NCBI RefSeq assembly: GCF_029360705.1
Contig: NZ_JARKMX010000004.1
Coordinates: forward strand, 186,001 to 250,000
Direction of reading: 5' to 3'
DNA: 64,000 nucleotides
Origin: Paraflavitalea pollutisoli
Lineage (GTDB): Bacteria; Bacteroidota; Bacteroidia; Chitinophagales; Chitinophagaceae
Part shown: piece by piece, positions 9,296 through 18,262 of the stretch
How the letters are laid out: each line of letters opens with the position of its first letter
How positions within the stretch are numbered: position 1 is the stretch's first letter
The notes under the pieces: model-generated
What the model saw: the letters and a program-made list of their open reading frames with translations, nothing else
What the model was told of the DNA's origin: nothing
Database searches by the model: none
Position numbers and translations under genes: made by a program

Positions 9296-9708
9296 GCGGG
9301 TACATTTTGTTGAATGTAAAATAATGATTATTTCAGCATTGTTGAAGGACGTAAAAACTTCGAAATGTTCTCCCATGCTCTCCACCTGGCTACATTTTTG
9401 ATCCTGGCCGTGGGGTCCCGAAATTTAACGCTATTAGTGTACCCTGGCGCAATTACCTGCATAGCTAGATTAGTATGGTGGTAAAAAAAACGTGTAAAGT
9501 TAACAGCGGCTTAAAGTAAGTTATTATTGTTTTTAGACAAGTGTGCGTGCCGATGGTCTTGAATCTATCGCTAATGTGGAATCTAATCTACAAAATAAGC
9601 ATCGAATAAACGCACATTGTGCCATGATCTTCTGCTATTCCACAAAAAGACGATTTTTGTGAGGGGCTGAAGCTACCTTTGCAACCAAACCATCCCAAGG
9701 CCTCATTT
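9296..9708. other. Divergent 413-base intergenic region
   Basis: Separates the minus-strand lipoprotein from the plus-strand response regulator. The right end holds the regulator promoter (9655-9681). The remainder is AT-rich with no gene, RNA or clear operator recognised. Confidence 0.5.
9655..9681 (+). promoter_or_regulatory. Promoter of the response regulator / CheR-kinase operon
   Basis: TACCTTTG at 9674-9681 is an exact TAnnTTTG, and a TTTG at 9655-9658 lies 15 bases upstream, slightly short of the usual spacing. Transcription would start ~23 bases before the ATG at 9709, which supports that start over the TTG at 9679 inside the promoter element. Confidence 0.55.
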
Positions 9709-10113
9709 ATGCATGGCAGCAAACGGATTATTTTTCTAATCGATGACGATCCTGACGACCAGGAAATATTTCAACAAGCGGTACAAAAGATTGACCCGAA
9801 GATCAGGTTGGTGCAAGCCTTTGGTGCCGATGAGGCCCTTGCGAAAATGACGTGCAGCCAAAGTGAGCTTCCGGATATTATTTTTCTGGATATCAATATG
9901 CCTCGGATCAGTGGCTTACAATTGCTGGATTTAATTAAACAAATGCCACAGTGCCAGCATATTCCGGTGGTAATGTATTCCACCTCATCGAGGCCGGAAG
10001 ACATCAGGCGCTCGACGGAACGCGGAGCGGCTGCCTATATAACAAAACATTGTTCATTCGATCTCCTATGTAAAGACATTGTACTGGTGCTCAACAAGTT
10101 TGTGCTCAACTGA
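9709..10113 (+). CDS. Single-domain response regulator (Rcp1-like)
   Basis: 134 residues consisting only of a receiver domain. Asp12/Asp13 in FLIDDDPDD form the acidic pocket, Asp61 in IIFLDINMP is the phospho-acceptor, Ser91/Thr92 follow VVMY, and Lys113 is in YITKH. The RxPEDIRRSTERGA segment is typical of CheY/Rcp1-like regulators paired with phytochrome- or PAS-type kinases in Bacteroidota and cyanobacteria. It has no output domain, so it acts through protein contacts. The partner is almost certainly the CheR-PAS-kinase encoded 15 bases downstream. Start chosen at ATG 9709, not TTG 9679. Confidence 0.92.
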   Translation: MHGSKRIIFLIDDDPDDQEIFQQAVQKIDPKIRLVQAFGADEALAKMTCSQSELPDIIFLDINMPRISGLQLLDLIKQMPQCQHIPVVMYSTSSRPEDIRRSTERGAAAYITKHCSFDLLCKDIVLVLNKFVLN

Positions 10114-10128
10114 TATAATAAACCCCGC

Positions 10129-13100
10129 TTGAAAGACGAAATACGCATTTCCGGCAATGATGGTAGCGACCTTTTCCGCAAGTTTCTGGATATTCTGCAT
10201 CAGAAATCCGGGGTCAACTTCCATCATTACAAACCTACCACGCTCTCCCGGCGTATTATCAGGAGGATGCACCTGCTCAATATCGAGAGCGCCGATGCAT
10301 ATCTTGCTTATTTGCAGGAACACGAACTGGAGCACCACCAATTGTTTCGTCAATTACTGATCCATGTCACCAGCTTTTTCCGCGATGAACCGCATTTCGA
10401 CTATCTCTGCAGCGAGATCATTCCCAGGATTCTGGAGAACAAATCGCCTACAGACACGGTTCGCATCTGGGTCTGTGGGTGTGCAACTGGCGAAGAGGCT
10501 TATTCGATCGCCATTTGCCTGTTCGAGCATTTCAGTGAATTGTACGATCTGGCTCGAGTTAAGATCTTCGCTACTGATCTCTCAGAGGCAGCTATTGCCA
10601 AGGCACGCAGGGCCGTTTACCCGGTAAGTTCCACTACCAACGTATCAGACAAGCGCCTGCAACGCTTCTTCAACAGCCACCCGGGTGGCTGGCAGGTGAA
10701 ATCCTTCATCCGTGATATGTGCGTATTCGTGCACCACAATGTGCTGACTGATCCCCCTTTCGCCCATATTGATCTGGTGAGTTGCCGCAACGTGTTGATC
10801 TATATGCAACCCGTGCTACAGAAAAAGATCCTGTCCATTTTTTCCTATGCTCTTCGACCAAAAGCCTATCTTTTTCTTGGCAAATCGGAGACCGGGGGCG
10901 GAGAGGGTCATTTTGAACCGATCAGTAAGACCTATAATATTTATATCAACAAGCAGCGCAATAACAAATTATCTTACCCAGGTTTGAAACCCGCGCAAAA
11001 TGACCGAGATATGAATCAGGACAGACCGAATGTTTTTGACAAAAAAGACTTTCAGAAAGCGGCCGACGATATTCTTTTGGCCAAATATATTCCCGCTGGT
11101 GTCGTCATCAATGAAAACCTGGACATTGTCGATTTCAGGGGCAATACCGGGTTTTATATCGAGCCCTCGCCTGGCATTGCCAGTTTTAACATCCTCAAAA
11201 TGGTGCGCAAAGGGTTGTACTACGATCTGCAGGAAAGCCTGCAGAAGGTCAAGGCTGAACGTAGTTTCGTACGACGTGAAGGAATTGCCCTCGAACATGA
11301 AGGCAAGCTGTTGCGCATCAACATCGAGATTCAGCCGCTCAGCAATACAAAAGAGCGGTTTTACCTGGTATTGTTCCACAATGTCACCCCCCCGGAACCC
11401 GCTACGCTGGGACCGGATGATGAAATCAACAATACCCGCGATCTGCGTATTCACCAGTTGGAACAGGAACTCATGGAAAGCCGGGAACAACTGCGAGCTT
11501 TGAGTGAGCAACAGGAAGCTACCAGCGAAGAATTTCAAAGTGCCAATGAAGAATTGAAAGCGCTCAACGAGGAATTGCAGACGTCGCAGGAAGAACTGAT
11601 CTCTACCAACGAAGAGTTGACCGTTCGTAACAAGGAACTCAACCAACTTAACCGTGACGTGAGCAATGCCCGTGAATATGCAGATGCCATCAATAATACT
11701 GTCAATAATGCGTTGATCGTGCTCGACCGGTCGCTGCGGGTCAAATCGGCCAATGCCTCATTTTATAAAATATTCGAGACTGTTGCGCGTGATTCCGAAG
11801 GCAGGCTATTTTATGAGTTGGGCGATGGTCATTGGAATCAGCCATCATTGCGTCGGCTGTTGGAAGAAGTTCATACGCATAAAAAAGAGATCGTTAACCT
11901 GGAGATCGTACAGCCTTTTCCTGGATTGGGTAAACGGATCATGAAATTGAATGCACGGAAAATGCTGGGCGACAAGGATCCTGAAGGGCTGGTGTTGCTG
12001 ATGATTGAAGATGTAACGGAGATCAGGGCTGCCGAGAAAAAACTGGAAGAGACCATTGCCCGGCTGGATTTTGCGATGAGTACCGGTAATATTGGTTCCT
12101 GGGAACTGTCGCTGCCCGGCCTTGTCTTTGCTGCCTCCGACACCTGCAAGGCCAACCTGGGTTTACCGCCCGAGGCTAACCTTTCCTATGCACGCTTGCA
12201 GGAGGCAATAGTACCGGCTGACCGGGAATCCGTGATAGAAGCGATCGATCTCGCCGCCGCTTCCCATACCACCTTCACCAAAGAATTTCGCGTGGAGTGG
12301 CCCGATGGTACCTGGCATTGGATCTATGCCGTAGGTAAAGCGATCTACAACGATGCAGGCAAACCCATCAGCATGATCGGCGTGACGGCTGATATTACCC
12401 TCCGCAAAGACCTGGAGCAAAAACTCCGGTACAACGAACAGCATTTTCGCACCTTGTCCAACAGTGCGCCTGTAATGATCGCGATGAGCGGCCAAAGCGG
12501 CATATTCAATTTTTATAATAAAGAGTGGTTGCGCTTTACCGGCCAGGAAGCGGATAGTCCGCAGTCGGACAACTACTGGTTAGATGATATTCATCCAGAA
12601 GACCTTGGTTCCTTCATGGAACTCCAAAACAGTGCGCTGAAAGCCCGTAAGCGTTTCAACGCCGAGTTCAGGTTGAGACACAATGGAAAATACCGGTGGA
12701 TATCCTGTAACGCGATACCGCGCTTCGAGCATGACAATTCTTTCGCTGGGTACACGATGGCCTGCATGGATATTCAAGACCAGCGTATGGCCGCAGAAGC
12801 ACTCGAGAAAATGGTGGAAGAAAGAACGGAAGCCCTGAAGGATGTAAATGACGAACTGCTGGACCGCAACCGGGAGTTGGAACAATTTGCCTACGTTACA
12901 TCCCATGACCTGCAGGAGCCGTTGCGTAAGATCCGAATGTTCATTAGCTTGCTATTGGGCAAAGACGATGGCCATAATACGGAGATCTCTGATTACCTGC
13001 GTAAGATCGAAGGATCGGCCGGCCGTATGATGGGGCTTATCCAGGATCTGCTCAATTATTCCAGTTTGCAGGAGAAAACACGGGAGTTCGTGGCCACGGA

Positions 13101-13581
13101 CCTGAACAAGATCCTGCAAACGGTGCTGGCGGATTTCGACCTGTTGATCCAGGAAAAGGAGGCTTCGCTTACGCTGGACCCATTGCCGGTTATCGACGCG
13201 GTGCCCTTGCAGATGCGCCAACTGTTTTATAACCTGCTCAGCAACGCACTTAAGTTCTCCAAAACGGATACCAGACCGCGCATTACGATTGCTTCCGCTC
13301 TCTTAACCTCGGAACAGGTAAAGGAACTCAACCTCAGCGGGAAAAAATCGTATACGCGTATTACCGTGTCCGATAACGGTATTGGATTTTCCGCAGAATT
13401 TTCGGAGAAGATCTTTGTGTTGTTTCAAAGAGTGCACACCGAACAGCAATACAAGGGCAACGGCATTGGGCTGGCCCTGTGCAAACGTATTGTAGGCAAT
13501 CACGATGGCGTGATAACGGTAACTTCGAAGGTAGGGGAGGGGACGAGTTTTGAAGTGATCATGCCGCTAAAACAGCATTAA
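10129..13581 (+). CDS. CheR methyltransferase-PAS-histidine kinase fusion
   Basis: A 1150-residue cytoplasmic sensor. Residues ~10-265 are CheR: N-terminal helical domain, TSFFRDEPHF, the SAM-binding loop WVCGCATGEEAYSIA at ~115-129, and LVSCRNVLIYM. A PAS-like segment follows at ~305-420. A long coiled coil at ~444-505 is rich in NEEL repeats, the usual signalling helix of CheB/CheR kinases. Three PAS domains lie at ~515-900. HisKA has His926 in SHDLQEPLR. The HATPase has its N-box ~1030 (LLSNALKFS), DNGIGF and GNGIGLALCK. The CheB methylesterase domain usually fused before CheR is absent. No membrane helices. The start is TTG, because the next ATG falls inside the CheR helical domain. Co-transcribed with the receiver protein. 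Confidence 0.92.
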   Translation: MKDEIRISGNDGSDLFRKFLDILHQKSGVNFHHYKPTTLSRRIIRRMHLLNIESADAYLAYLQEHELEHHQLFRQLLIHVTSFFRDEPHFDYLCSEIIPRILENKSPTDTVRIWVCGCATGEEAYSIAICLFEHFSELYDLARVKIFATDLSEAAIAKARRAVYPVSSTTNVSDKRLQRFFNSHPGGWQVKSFIRDMCVFVHHNVLTDPPFAHIDLVSCRNVLIYMQPVLQKKILSIFSYALRPKAYLFLGKSETGGGEGHFEPISKTYNIYINKQRNNKLSYPGLKPAQNDRDMNQDRPNVFDKKDFQKAADDILLAKYIPAGVVINENLDIVDFRGNTGFYIEPSPGIASFNILKMVRKGLYYDLQESLQKVKAERSFVRREGIALEHEGKLLRINIEIQPLSNTKERFYLVLFHNVTPPEPATLGPDDEINNTRDLRIHQLEQELMESREQLRALSEQQEATSEEFQSANEELKALNEELQTSQEELISTNEELTVRNKELNQLNRDVSNAREYADAINNTVNNALIVLDRSLRVKSANASFYKIFETVARDSEGRLFYELGDGHWNQPSLRRLLEEVHTHKKEIVNLEIVQPFPGLGKRIMKLNARKMLGDKDPEGLVLLMIEDVTEIRAAEKKLEETIARLDFAMSTGNIGSWELSLPGLVFAASDTCKANLGLPPEANLSYARLQEAIVPADRESVIEAIDLAAASHTTFTKEFRVEWPDGTWHWIYAVGKAIYNDAGKPISMIGVTADITLRKDLEQKLRYNEQHFRTLSNSAPVMIAMSGQSGIFNFYNKEWLRFTGQEADSPQSDNYWLDDIHPEDLGSFMELQNSALKARKRFNAEFRLRHNGKYRWISCNAIPRFEHDNSFAGYTMACMDIQDQRMAAEALEKMVEERTEALKDVNDELLDRNRELEQFAYVTSHDLQEPLRKIRMFISLLLGKDDGHNTEISDYLRKIEGSAGRMMGLIQDLLNYSSLQEKTREFVATDLNKILQTVLADFDLLIQEKEASLTLDPLPVIDAVPLQMRQLFYNLLSNALKFSKTDTRPRITIASALLTSEQVKELNLSGKKSYTRITVSDNGIGFSAEFSEKIFVLFQRVHTEQQYKGNGIGLALCKRIVGNHDGVITVTSKVGEGTSFEVIMPLKQH

Positions 13582-13636
13582 AACACTTACCGCTGTCACC
13601 GTAGCCTCATAAATGTTATGGAAGTTTACCCTGTAA

Positions 13637-14536
13637 CTATTGGATGTTTTTAACCAGTTCTTCTTTTTTGAGGTCATTTCTGTCATAATTGGGGTGGGGG
13701 ATCGGAATGTATTCCAGTACCGACACATGCGACCGCAGGTAGGCTACGATCGGGTTGTCGTCGCCCTGTTCTTTTTCAAAGAACACCGTAGGCTGCTCGT
13801 TGAAGGTGGTGAGGTCCGTCTTGTCGCTGATCTTCTCCAGTATGATCTTTCTCGAAGCAGGCAATAGGGCATTGGAGATGGATACCGCAATACCCTTGAG
13901 CAAGTTGACCGTGGTGGAGTAAGTAGGCGGGAGAATGAAGTGGGCCATGAAATGATCGGTCAACATCGTACCTGCTTCAGTCAACTGCATCGTTAGCAAT
14001 TGCGGGTTTGACACGTAGGCGAAGCCACTATAACGGGCAGGGCCGCGTTCATTCCCCTTGAATACCTGGTACCTGTTCTCTTTCGCATTGAACTTCAGTA
14101 AAAAAGGTTCTTTTTTGATCCGGTACCCAAAGGTAGACAGGTAGTAACAATCATACATGCCTTCGAGTACCTTCAGCGTATCATAGGGCGTCGACCGGAT
14201 CAGTTCTTCTATGAAATTCGACTGGGGCGCCTGCTGATGATCTGATCCCTGTTTCAGTAATCCCTCCAGTACTTTGAGGTAGTCGGACAGCCGCCGTTTC
14301 AATTTCACTTCCGATATATTGGAAACCTGTGTAAAAAGATCGGTGAGGAATTGCTCGTTTACCGACGATTCCTTGCTACGTTTTACGATTGGTTTTACCA
14401 CTTTGTTGATCAAGGTGGAAAAAGCCGAAGGGAACATTTCCAGGTGAGCGGCCAGGTCTTTGTTCTTATACCCCCTGGTTTGCAATTGATCGTATACTTC
14501 CTGCAACGCGATCATGTCTTTTACAAATGAATTCAT
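13637..14536 (-). CDS. HTH-like protein of unknown function
   Basis: 299 residues without signal peptide or membrane helix, so cytoplasmic. The N-terminal ~60 residues (LQTRGYKNKDLAAHLEMFPS) look like a helix-turn-helix of Xre/Cro type, followed by basic helices (KPIVKRSKES, VKLKRRLSDYLKVLEGLLKQ). The C-terminal ~180 residues are an unrecognised alpha/beta domain with a YYLSTFGYRIKKEPFLLKF segment and an aromatic strand region. I do not recognise a named family. It is convergent with the CheR-kinase gene and divergent from the FAD oxidoreductase gene, so it could regulate the latter. This is inference from position only. Confidence 0.7.
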   Translation of the reverse strand: MNSFVKDMIALQEVYDQLQTRGYKNKDLAAHLEMFPSAFSTLINKVVKPIVKRSKESSVNEQFLTDLFTQVSNISEVKLKRRLSDYLKVLEGLLKQGSDHQQAPQSNFIEELIRSTPYDTLKVLEGMYDCYYLSTFGYRIKKEPFLLKFNAKENRYQVFKGNERGPARYSGFAYVSNPQLLTMQLTEAGTMLTDHFMAHFILPPTYSTTVNLLKGIAVSISNALLPASRKIILEKISDKTDLTTFNEQPTVFFEKEQGDDNPIVAYLRSHVSVLEYIPIPHPNYDRNDLKKEELVKNIQ

Positions 14537-14635
14537 GCCAATGTATTGTATGGTAAAAGGAAGTCAGTTGTATTAATTAAAATAATTAATATGGTTATTA
14601 TATTATTAAGAATTATGTAACTGTTTACTCCGGTG

Positions 14636-14662
14636 TTGAAGAGGCTGCTGCTTTTAATTTTA
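14636..14662 (+). promoter_or_regulatory. Possible promoter of the FAD oxidoreductase operon
   Basis: TTG at 14636-14638 and TAATTTTA at 14655-14662 (one mismatch to TAnnTTTG), separated by 16 bases, within an AT-rich divergent intergenic region. Tentative. Confidence 0.3.
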
Positions 14663-14726
14663 GGTCCATAAGATGTTCAATCGGCTTTATCAGCGGATGA
14701 AATTATTGAAATAAATACACCAGCAG

Positions 14727-15893
14727 ATGAAAAATATGGATTTCGATATTGTTGTCGTTGGCGGCGGCATCCTGGGTCTCTCGCATGCTTACCATTGTTT
14801 GAAGTCAGGCTATAAAGTAGCGCTGATCGAAAAGAACGATCTTCCCCGCGACGCCTCAGTACGCAATTTTGGCCAGGTGGTGCCCTCGGGTTTCAATTCC
14901 CAATGGCAGCAATATGGATTGGAAAGCCTTCGCCTCTATAAGGAAATACAACAACAGGTCGACATCACGGTGCGACAGGAAGGTACGGTGTACATCGCCA
15001 GCAACGACGAAGAAGTGCAACTGATCGAGGAACTGGCTGCCATCAATCACCGGAATGGCTATGCTTCCCTACTGCTCAGTCAGCGCAATTGCCTCGACAG
15101 GTATCCTGGTATAAAACCTGCCTACGCCCGGGCAGGACTTTTCTTTCCAGAGGAGATTGTGGTAGACCCACGGCTTGCCGTTGCCAGGCTCATCGGTTAT
15201 TGCTGTGAGCAACTGTCTTTGCAGTATATCCCTCATACAACGATTAAAGAGATCGTACGCAGCAACGGCCGCATTCACCTCGACTCGACTTCCGGCGTTA
15301 CGTTCACTGCCGATAAGGTATTCGTTTGCTCGGGCAACGAGTTCCAGTTGCTGTACCCGCACCTGTTCAGGCAGAGCGATCTCAAGATCGTCAAACTGCA
15401 GATGATGGATACGGTGCCGCAGCCGTCTGTACGCATTGCCGGATCTGTTTTGACGGGCTGGACGATCAGGCGGTACGAGAGTTTCCAGGAATGCGCGTCT
15501 TATGCCGGTATTAAGGCAAGGGAAGACCAGCAGGCTTATCACCTGCAACACGGTGTGCATATCCTGTTCAAGCAACTACTGGATGGTGCTGTGGTGATCG
15601 GCGATTCCCATCATTATACACCTGTATCCCAACATGCCGTAGCGGACTTCGACACGTCTGCAGCGCTGAATGCGTTCATGATCGCGGAAGCCCAAAAGAT
15701 CTATCAACTCGACGATTGGCAGATTCGGAATACCTGGCTTGGCTTCTATTGTCAATGTGCCAGCCGTGAGGTGTACAACGAAACCATCGATGAACATATT
15801 CACATCGTTACCGGCATTGGCGGCAAAGGCATGACGGGGTCGCTGGGGTATGCAAAAGAGCATATCACCAAGCTGTTGTCGGTATCTGTTTGA
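14727..15893 (+). CDS. TIGR03364-type FAD-dependent oxidoreductase (PbfD-like)
   Basis: 388 residues of the DAO/glycine oxidase fold. The N-terminal dinucleotide motif VVVGGGILGLSHAYHCL (~residues 10-26) is followed by ASVRNFGQ, the signature of the TIGR03364 subgroup. The C-terminal VTGIGGKGMTGSLGYA is the FAD-contacting segment of the same group. In other bacteria this subgroup sits in phosphonate-degradation clusters, and the PbfD members oxidise N-methyl-aminoethylphosphonate. No phnX, phnW or phnA gene is in this window, so the substrate is uncertain. An exported alkaline phosphatase-superfamily gene starts 71 bases downstream on the same strand. No signal peptide; cytoplasmic. Confidence 0.83.
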   Translation: MKNMDFDIVVVGGGILGLSHAYHCLKSGYKVALIEKNDLPRDASVRNFGQVVPSGFNSQWQQYGLESLRLYKEIQQQVDITVRQEGTVYIASNDEEVQLIEELAAINHRNGYASLLLSQRNCLDRYPGIKPAYARAGLFFPEEIVVDPRLAVARLIGYCCEQLSLQYIPHTTIKEIVRSNGRIHLDSTSGVTFTADKVFVCSGNEFQLLYPHLFRQSDLKIVKLQMMDTVPQPSVRIAGSVLTGWTIRRYESFQECASYAGIKAREDQQAYHLQHGVHILFKQLLDGAVVIGDSHHYTPVSQHAVADFDTSAALNAFMIAEAQKIYQLDDWQIRNTWLGFYCQCASREVYNETIDEHIHIVTGIGGKGMTGSLGYAKEHITKLLSVSV

Positions 15894-15964
15894 TCAACCG
15901 GCAATTTGCCTATGCGGATACACGCAACGAGGAGATGTGGCTAATCAAATAACCAGCATAGAAT

Positions 15965-17068
15965 ATGATAAAGTTTAAGACCAGGAAGTGTTTTTTATTA
16001 CAGGTGATTGCTTGTTTTTGCCTCTGTATGTCAACGGTCGCTCAACAACGCACGAAGAACGTCATTATGATCTCCATGGATGGTTACCGCTGGCGGGAGC
16101 TATTTGCCGGAGCAGACTCGCTCTTGTTAGCCTCCAGGAAATACAATAGCCAGGATTCTGCCTGGCGGTATGCCAAATACTGGGCGCCGACGCCCGCAGC
16201 GCGGCGTGAAAAGCTGATGCCATTCGTATGGCAGACGATCGCGCGGAAAGGTCAGTTGTACGGAAACCGCCAGTTGGACAACAAGGTTGACTTCCGCAAT
16301 ACCTTTTGGTTCTCCTATCCCGGCAGGGCCGAAGTGTTGACGGGGTATTCCGATCCGGCGATCAATTCCAACAGCTATCCGGATAACCCTAACGAAAACA
16401 TTCTGGAGTTCGTTAACAAACAGAAAGGGTATGCAGGTAAGGTAGCCACCTTTGCCTCGTGGGATGTAGTGGCGCGGATCGTAAACAGGAACAGGAACGG
16501 AATGCTCGTCAATATCTATGGCGAGGATGTAAAGGACGAAAACCTCACAGCACTGCAGCAGGCAGCGAATTCGATGCAGCGTTTCCTGCCTGATTTTTTC
16601 GGCAGGGGGGAGCGGCTGGATGGCAATACCTACCTGCTGGCAAAATCTTACCTCCTGGCAAAAAAGCCACGGGTTATGTACATCGACTTAGCGGATACCG
16701 ATGTTTTTGGTCACGATGGAAAGTATGATTTTTTCCTCGATGCCGCCCATTATGCCGATGCGATGATCGCCGACCTCTGGGCTTATTTGCAACAGGATTC
16801 TTTTTATAAAGATCAGACTACGATCCTCATTTATCCCGACCATGGGCGGGGAGAGGATAAACAGTGGGTAAGTCATGGCGGGCAGGTGGCGCACGCGGGC
16901 GAGTCGTACCTGCTGGTGATGGGACCGGATACGACGCCGACCGGTGAGCAGCAATCGCCCGGACAACTTTTTATGGACCAGTGCGCACAGACTGTGGCAC
17001 GACTGCTGGGGTTCATGTTTAAACCGGTTCACCCGGTGGGAAATGCGATCTCTACTGTCCTGAAATAA
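15965..17068 (+). CDS. Exported alkaline phosphatase-superfamily hydrolase
   Basis: 367 residues with a signal peptide (FLLQVIACFCLCMSTVAQQ). The metal-binding set of the superfamily is complete: Asp in MISMDGYRW, a probable Ser nucleophile in WFSYPGRAEVLTGY, Asp and His in DTDVFGHDG, Asp-His in YPDHGRG, and His in SHGGQVAHAGE. It is therefore a two-metal phosphomonoesterase or phosphodiesterase of the periplasm. The substrate is not predictable; annotation as phosphoglyceromutase-like is common for such proteins but unproven. It follows the TIGR03364 oxidoreductase closely and may be co-transcribed. Confidence 0.87.
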   Translation: MIKFKTRKCFLLQVIACFCLCMSTVAQQRTKNVIMISMDGYRWRELFAGADSLLLASRKYNSQDSAWRYAKYWAPTPAARREKLMPFVWQTIARKGQLYGNRQLDNKVDFRNTFWFSYPGRAEVLTGYSDPAINSNSYPDNPNENILEFVNKQKGYAGKVATFASWDVVARIVNRNRNGMLVNIYGEDVKDENLTALQQAANSMQRFLPDFFGRGERLDGNTYLLAKSYLLAKKPRVMYIDLADTDVFGHDGKYDFFLDAAHYADAMIADLWAYLQQDSFYKDQTTILIYPDHGRGEDKQWVSHGGQVAHAGESYLLVMGPDTTPTGEQQSPGQLFMDQCAQTVARLLGFMFKPVHPVGNAISTVLK

Positions 17069-17103
17069 TGTGCACGTAAGATATACAGCCAGCGAGAGGG
17101 CAA

Positions 17104-17967
17104 CTACTTCAGCTTTTTCCTGTATTCCGAAGGCGTAGTCTTCAGGATCGTTTTGAAAAACTTGTTGAAGTTGGTCATATTGTTGTACCCCGACTCGAAG
17201 CAAACATCAGCAATGGAGTATTTTTCGTCCTGCAGCAGCTTGCAGGAATGCCCGATGCGCAGTTCGTTGAGGAAACGCGTAAACGATTTTTGGGTGCGGC
17301 TTTTGAAGAAACGGCAGAACGCATTGGGGGTCATATTGCACAGGTCGGCTACTTCCTGCAAGTCGATATCACGGTGAAAGTTTTGGATCAGGAACTGGTA
17401 CACCTTGTGTATGCGTCCTGTATCTTTTTCATCATACAGGTTGCGGTAAGAGACGCTGGCCAGGAAATCGTATTCTTTGGAACTGGAAAGGATCTCCATC
17501 ACCTGGAGAAACTGGATGATCTTTTTAAAGCCGCTCTCCTCTGAAATGGACATCAGTACATCGGCGACTGTTCTGCTGGTGTTGCCATAAAAGTGAATGC
17601 CGCGCGCGGCGCGTTTGATCAGGTCCTGCACGGGGTGGAGTACGGCCTGTTCGTCGGTCAGGTTGAGCAGGAAATCGGGCGGAAAATATACCACCGTAGA
17701 CTTAACGCGTAGCCCTGTTTTCTCCCGGTGAAAGGCGTCATCATTCTGCCAGATATGCGGCAGGTTGGGTCCCATTAACACGAGGTCTCCCACTTCAAAA
17801 TTGTCTACCCGGTCCCCAACAATTCGTTTGCCATAGCTCGTCTCGATCAGTACCAGCTCGCAGGATTGGTGAAAATGAAATGGCGTGTCGAGGTAGTGCT
17901 GGTCTACCTTTTTAATCTGTATGGTTTTGGCGCCCGCCAACCCGACATCTATGTATTGGGCCTTCAT
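17104..17967 (-). CDS. AraC family transcriptional regulator
   Basis: 287 residues. The N-terminal half is a cupin sugar-sensing domain (HFHQSCELVLIE, GDLVLMGPNLPHIWQND). The C-terminal ~100 residues hold the two AraC helix-turn-helix units (DLQEVADLCNMTPNAFCRFF and YSIADVCFESGYNNMTNFNK), with the conserved closing FKTILKTTPSEYRK. It is divergent from the RraA-GH2-dehydratase-transporter operon across a 295-base region. That arrangement strongly suggests it controls the operon in response to a sugar or sugar acid. It is convergent with the phosphatase gene. Confidence 0.92.
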   Translation of the reverse strand: MKAQYIDVGLAGAKTIQIKKVDQHYLDTPFHFHQSCELVLIETSYGKRIVGDRVDNFEVGDLVLMGPNLPHIWQNDDAFHREKTGLRVKSTVVYFPPDFLLNLTDEQAVLHPVQDLIKRAARGIHFYGNTSRTVADVLMSISEESGFKKIIQFLQVMEILSSSKEYDFLASVSYRNLYDEKDTGRIHKVYQFLIQNFHRDIDLQEVADLCNMTPNAFCRFFKSRTQKSFTRFLNELRIGHSCKLLQDEKYSIADVCFESGYNNMTNFNKFFKTILKTTPSEYRKKLK

Positions 17968-18044
17968 TTGATAACTAAATTAACCTAAAAGGGATATTAC
18001 TTGATCAGTTGATGGTAGAAAAGTTTATATAGTGGCCTACCTGC

Positions 18045-18078
18045 TTGTAGGACAACGCCCTGCGCGGGGATAGTTTTG
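18045..18078 (+). promoter_or_regulatory. Promoter of the sugar-acid catabolic operon
   Basis: TAGTTTTG at 18071-18078 matches TAnnTTTG exactly and TTG at 18045-18047 lies 23 bases upstream. Transcription from ~18083 would give a leader of ~180 bases before the first ATG at 18263. An AraC gene is divergent. Confidence 0.5.
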
Positions 18079-18200
18079 TGCAGGTTCAAAAGGAGCTGTC
18101 AGCAACGATATTCCTGAGCACCGTGCTGGTGCCTGAAAGCAGGAACAGTGCGGATGGTTCTCTTAAAATAGCATTCTCATAAGCATTTTGGATGCTTAAC

Positions 18201-18230
18201 GACAGGGCCATTCCTGGCCTTGTCTCTTTT
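18201..18230 (+). terminator. Terminator-like hairpin inside the operon leader (possible attenuator)
   Basis: GACAGGGCCA (18201-18210), loop TTCC, TGGCCTTGTC (18215-18224) form a ten-base-pair stem with one G-T pair, followed by TCTTTT. It lies between the predicted promoter and the ATG at 18263, so read-through is required for operon expression. Two smaller hairpins precede it (GCACC/GGTGC at 18118-18132 and TAAGCAT/ATGCTTA at 18180-18198). Confidence 0.5.
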
Positions 18231-18262
18231 GATTAAATCTATTCCTGAATAAATATTTTCTT

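Noticed and set aside
9679-9708. TTG start for the response regulator
   Set aside because: It falls within the TACCTTTG promoter element; the ATG at 9709 begins right before the receiver domain.
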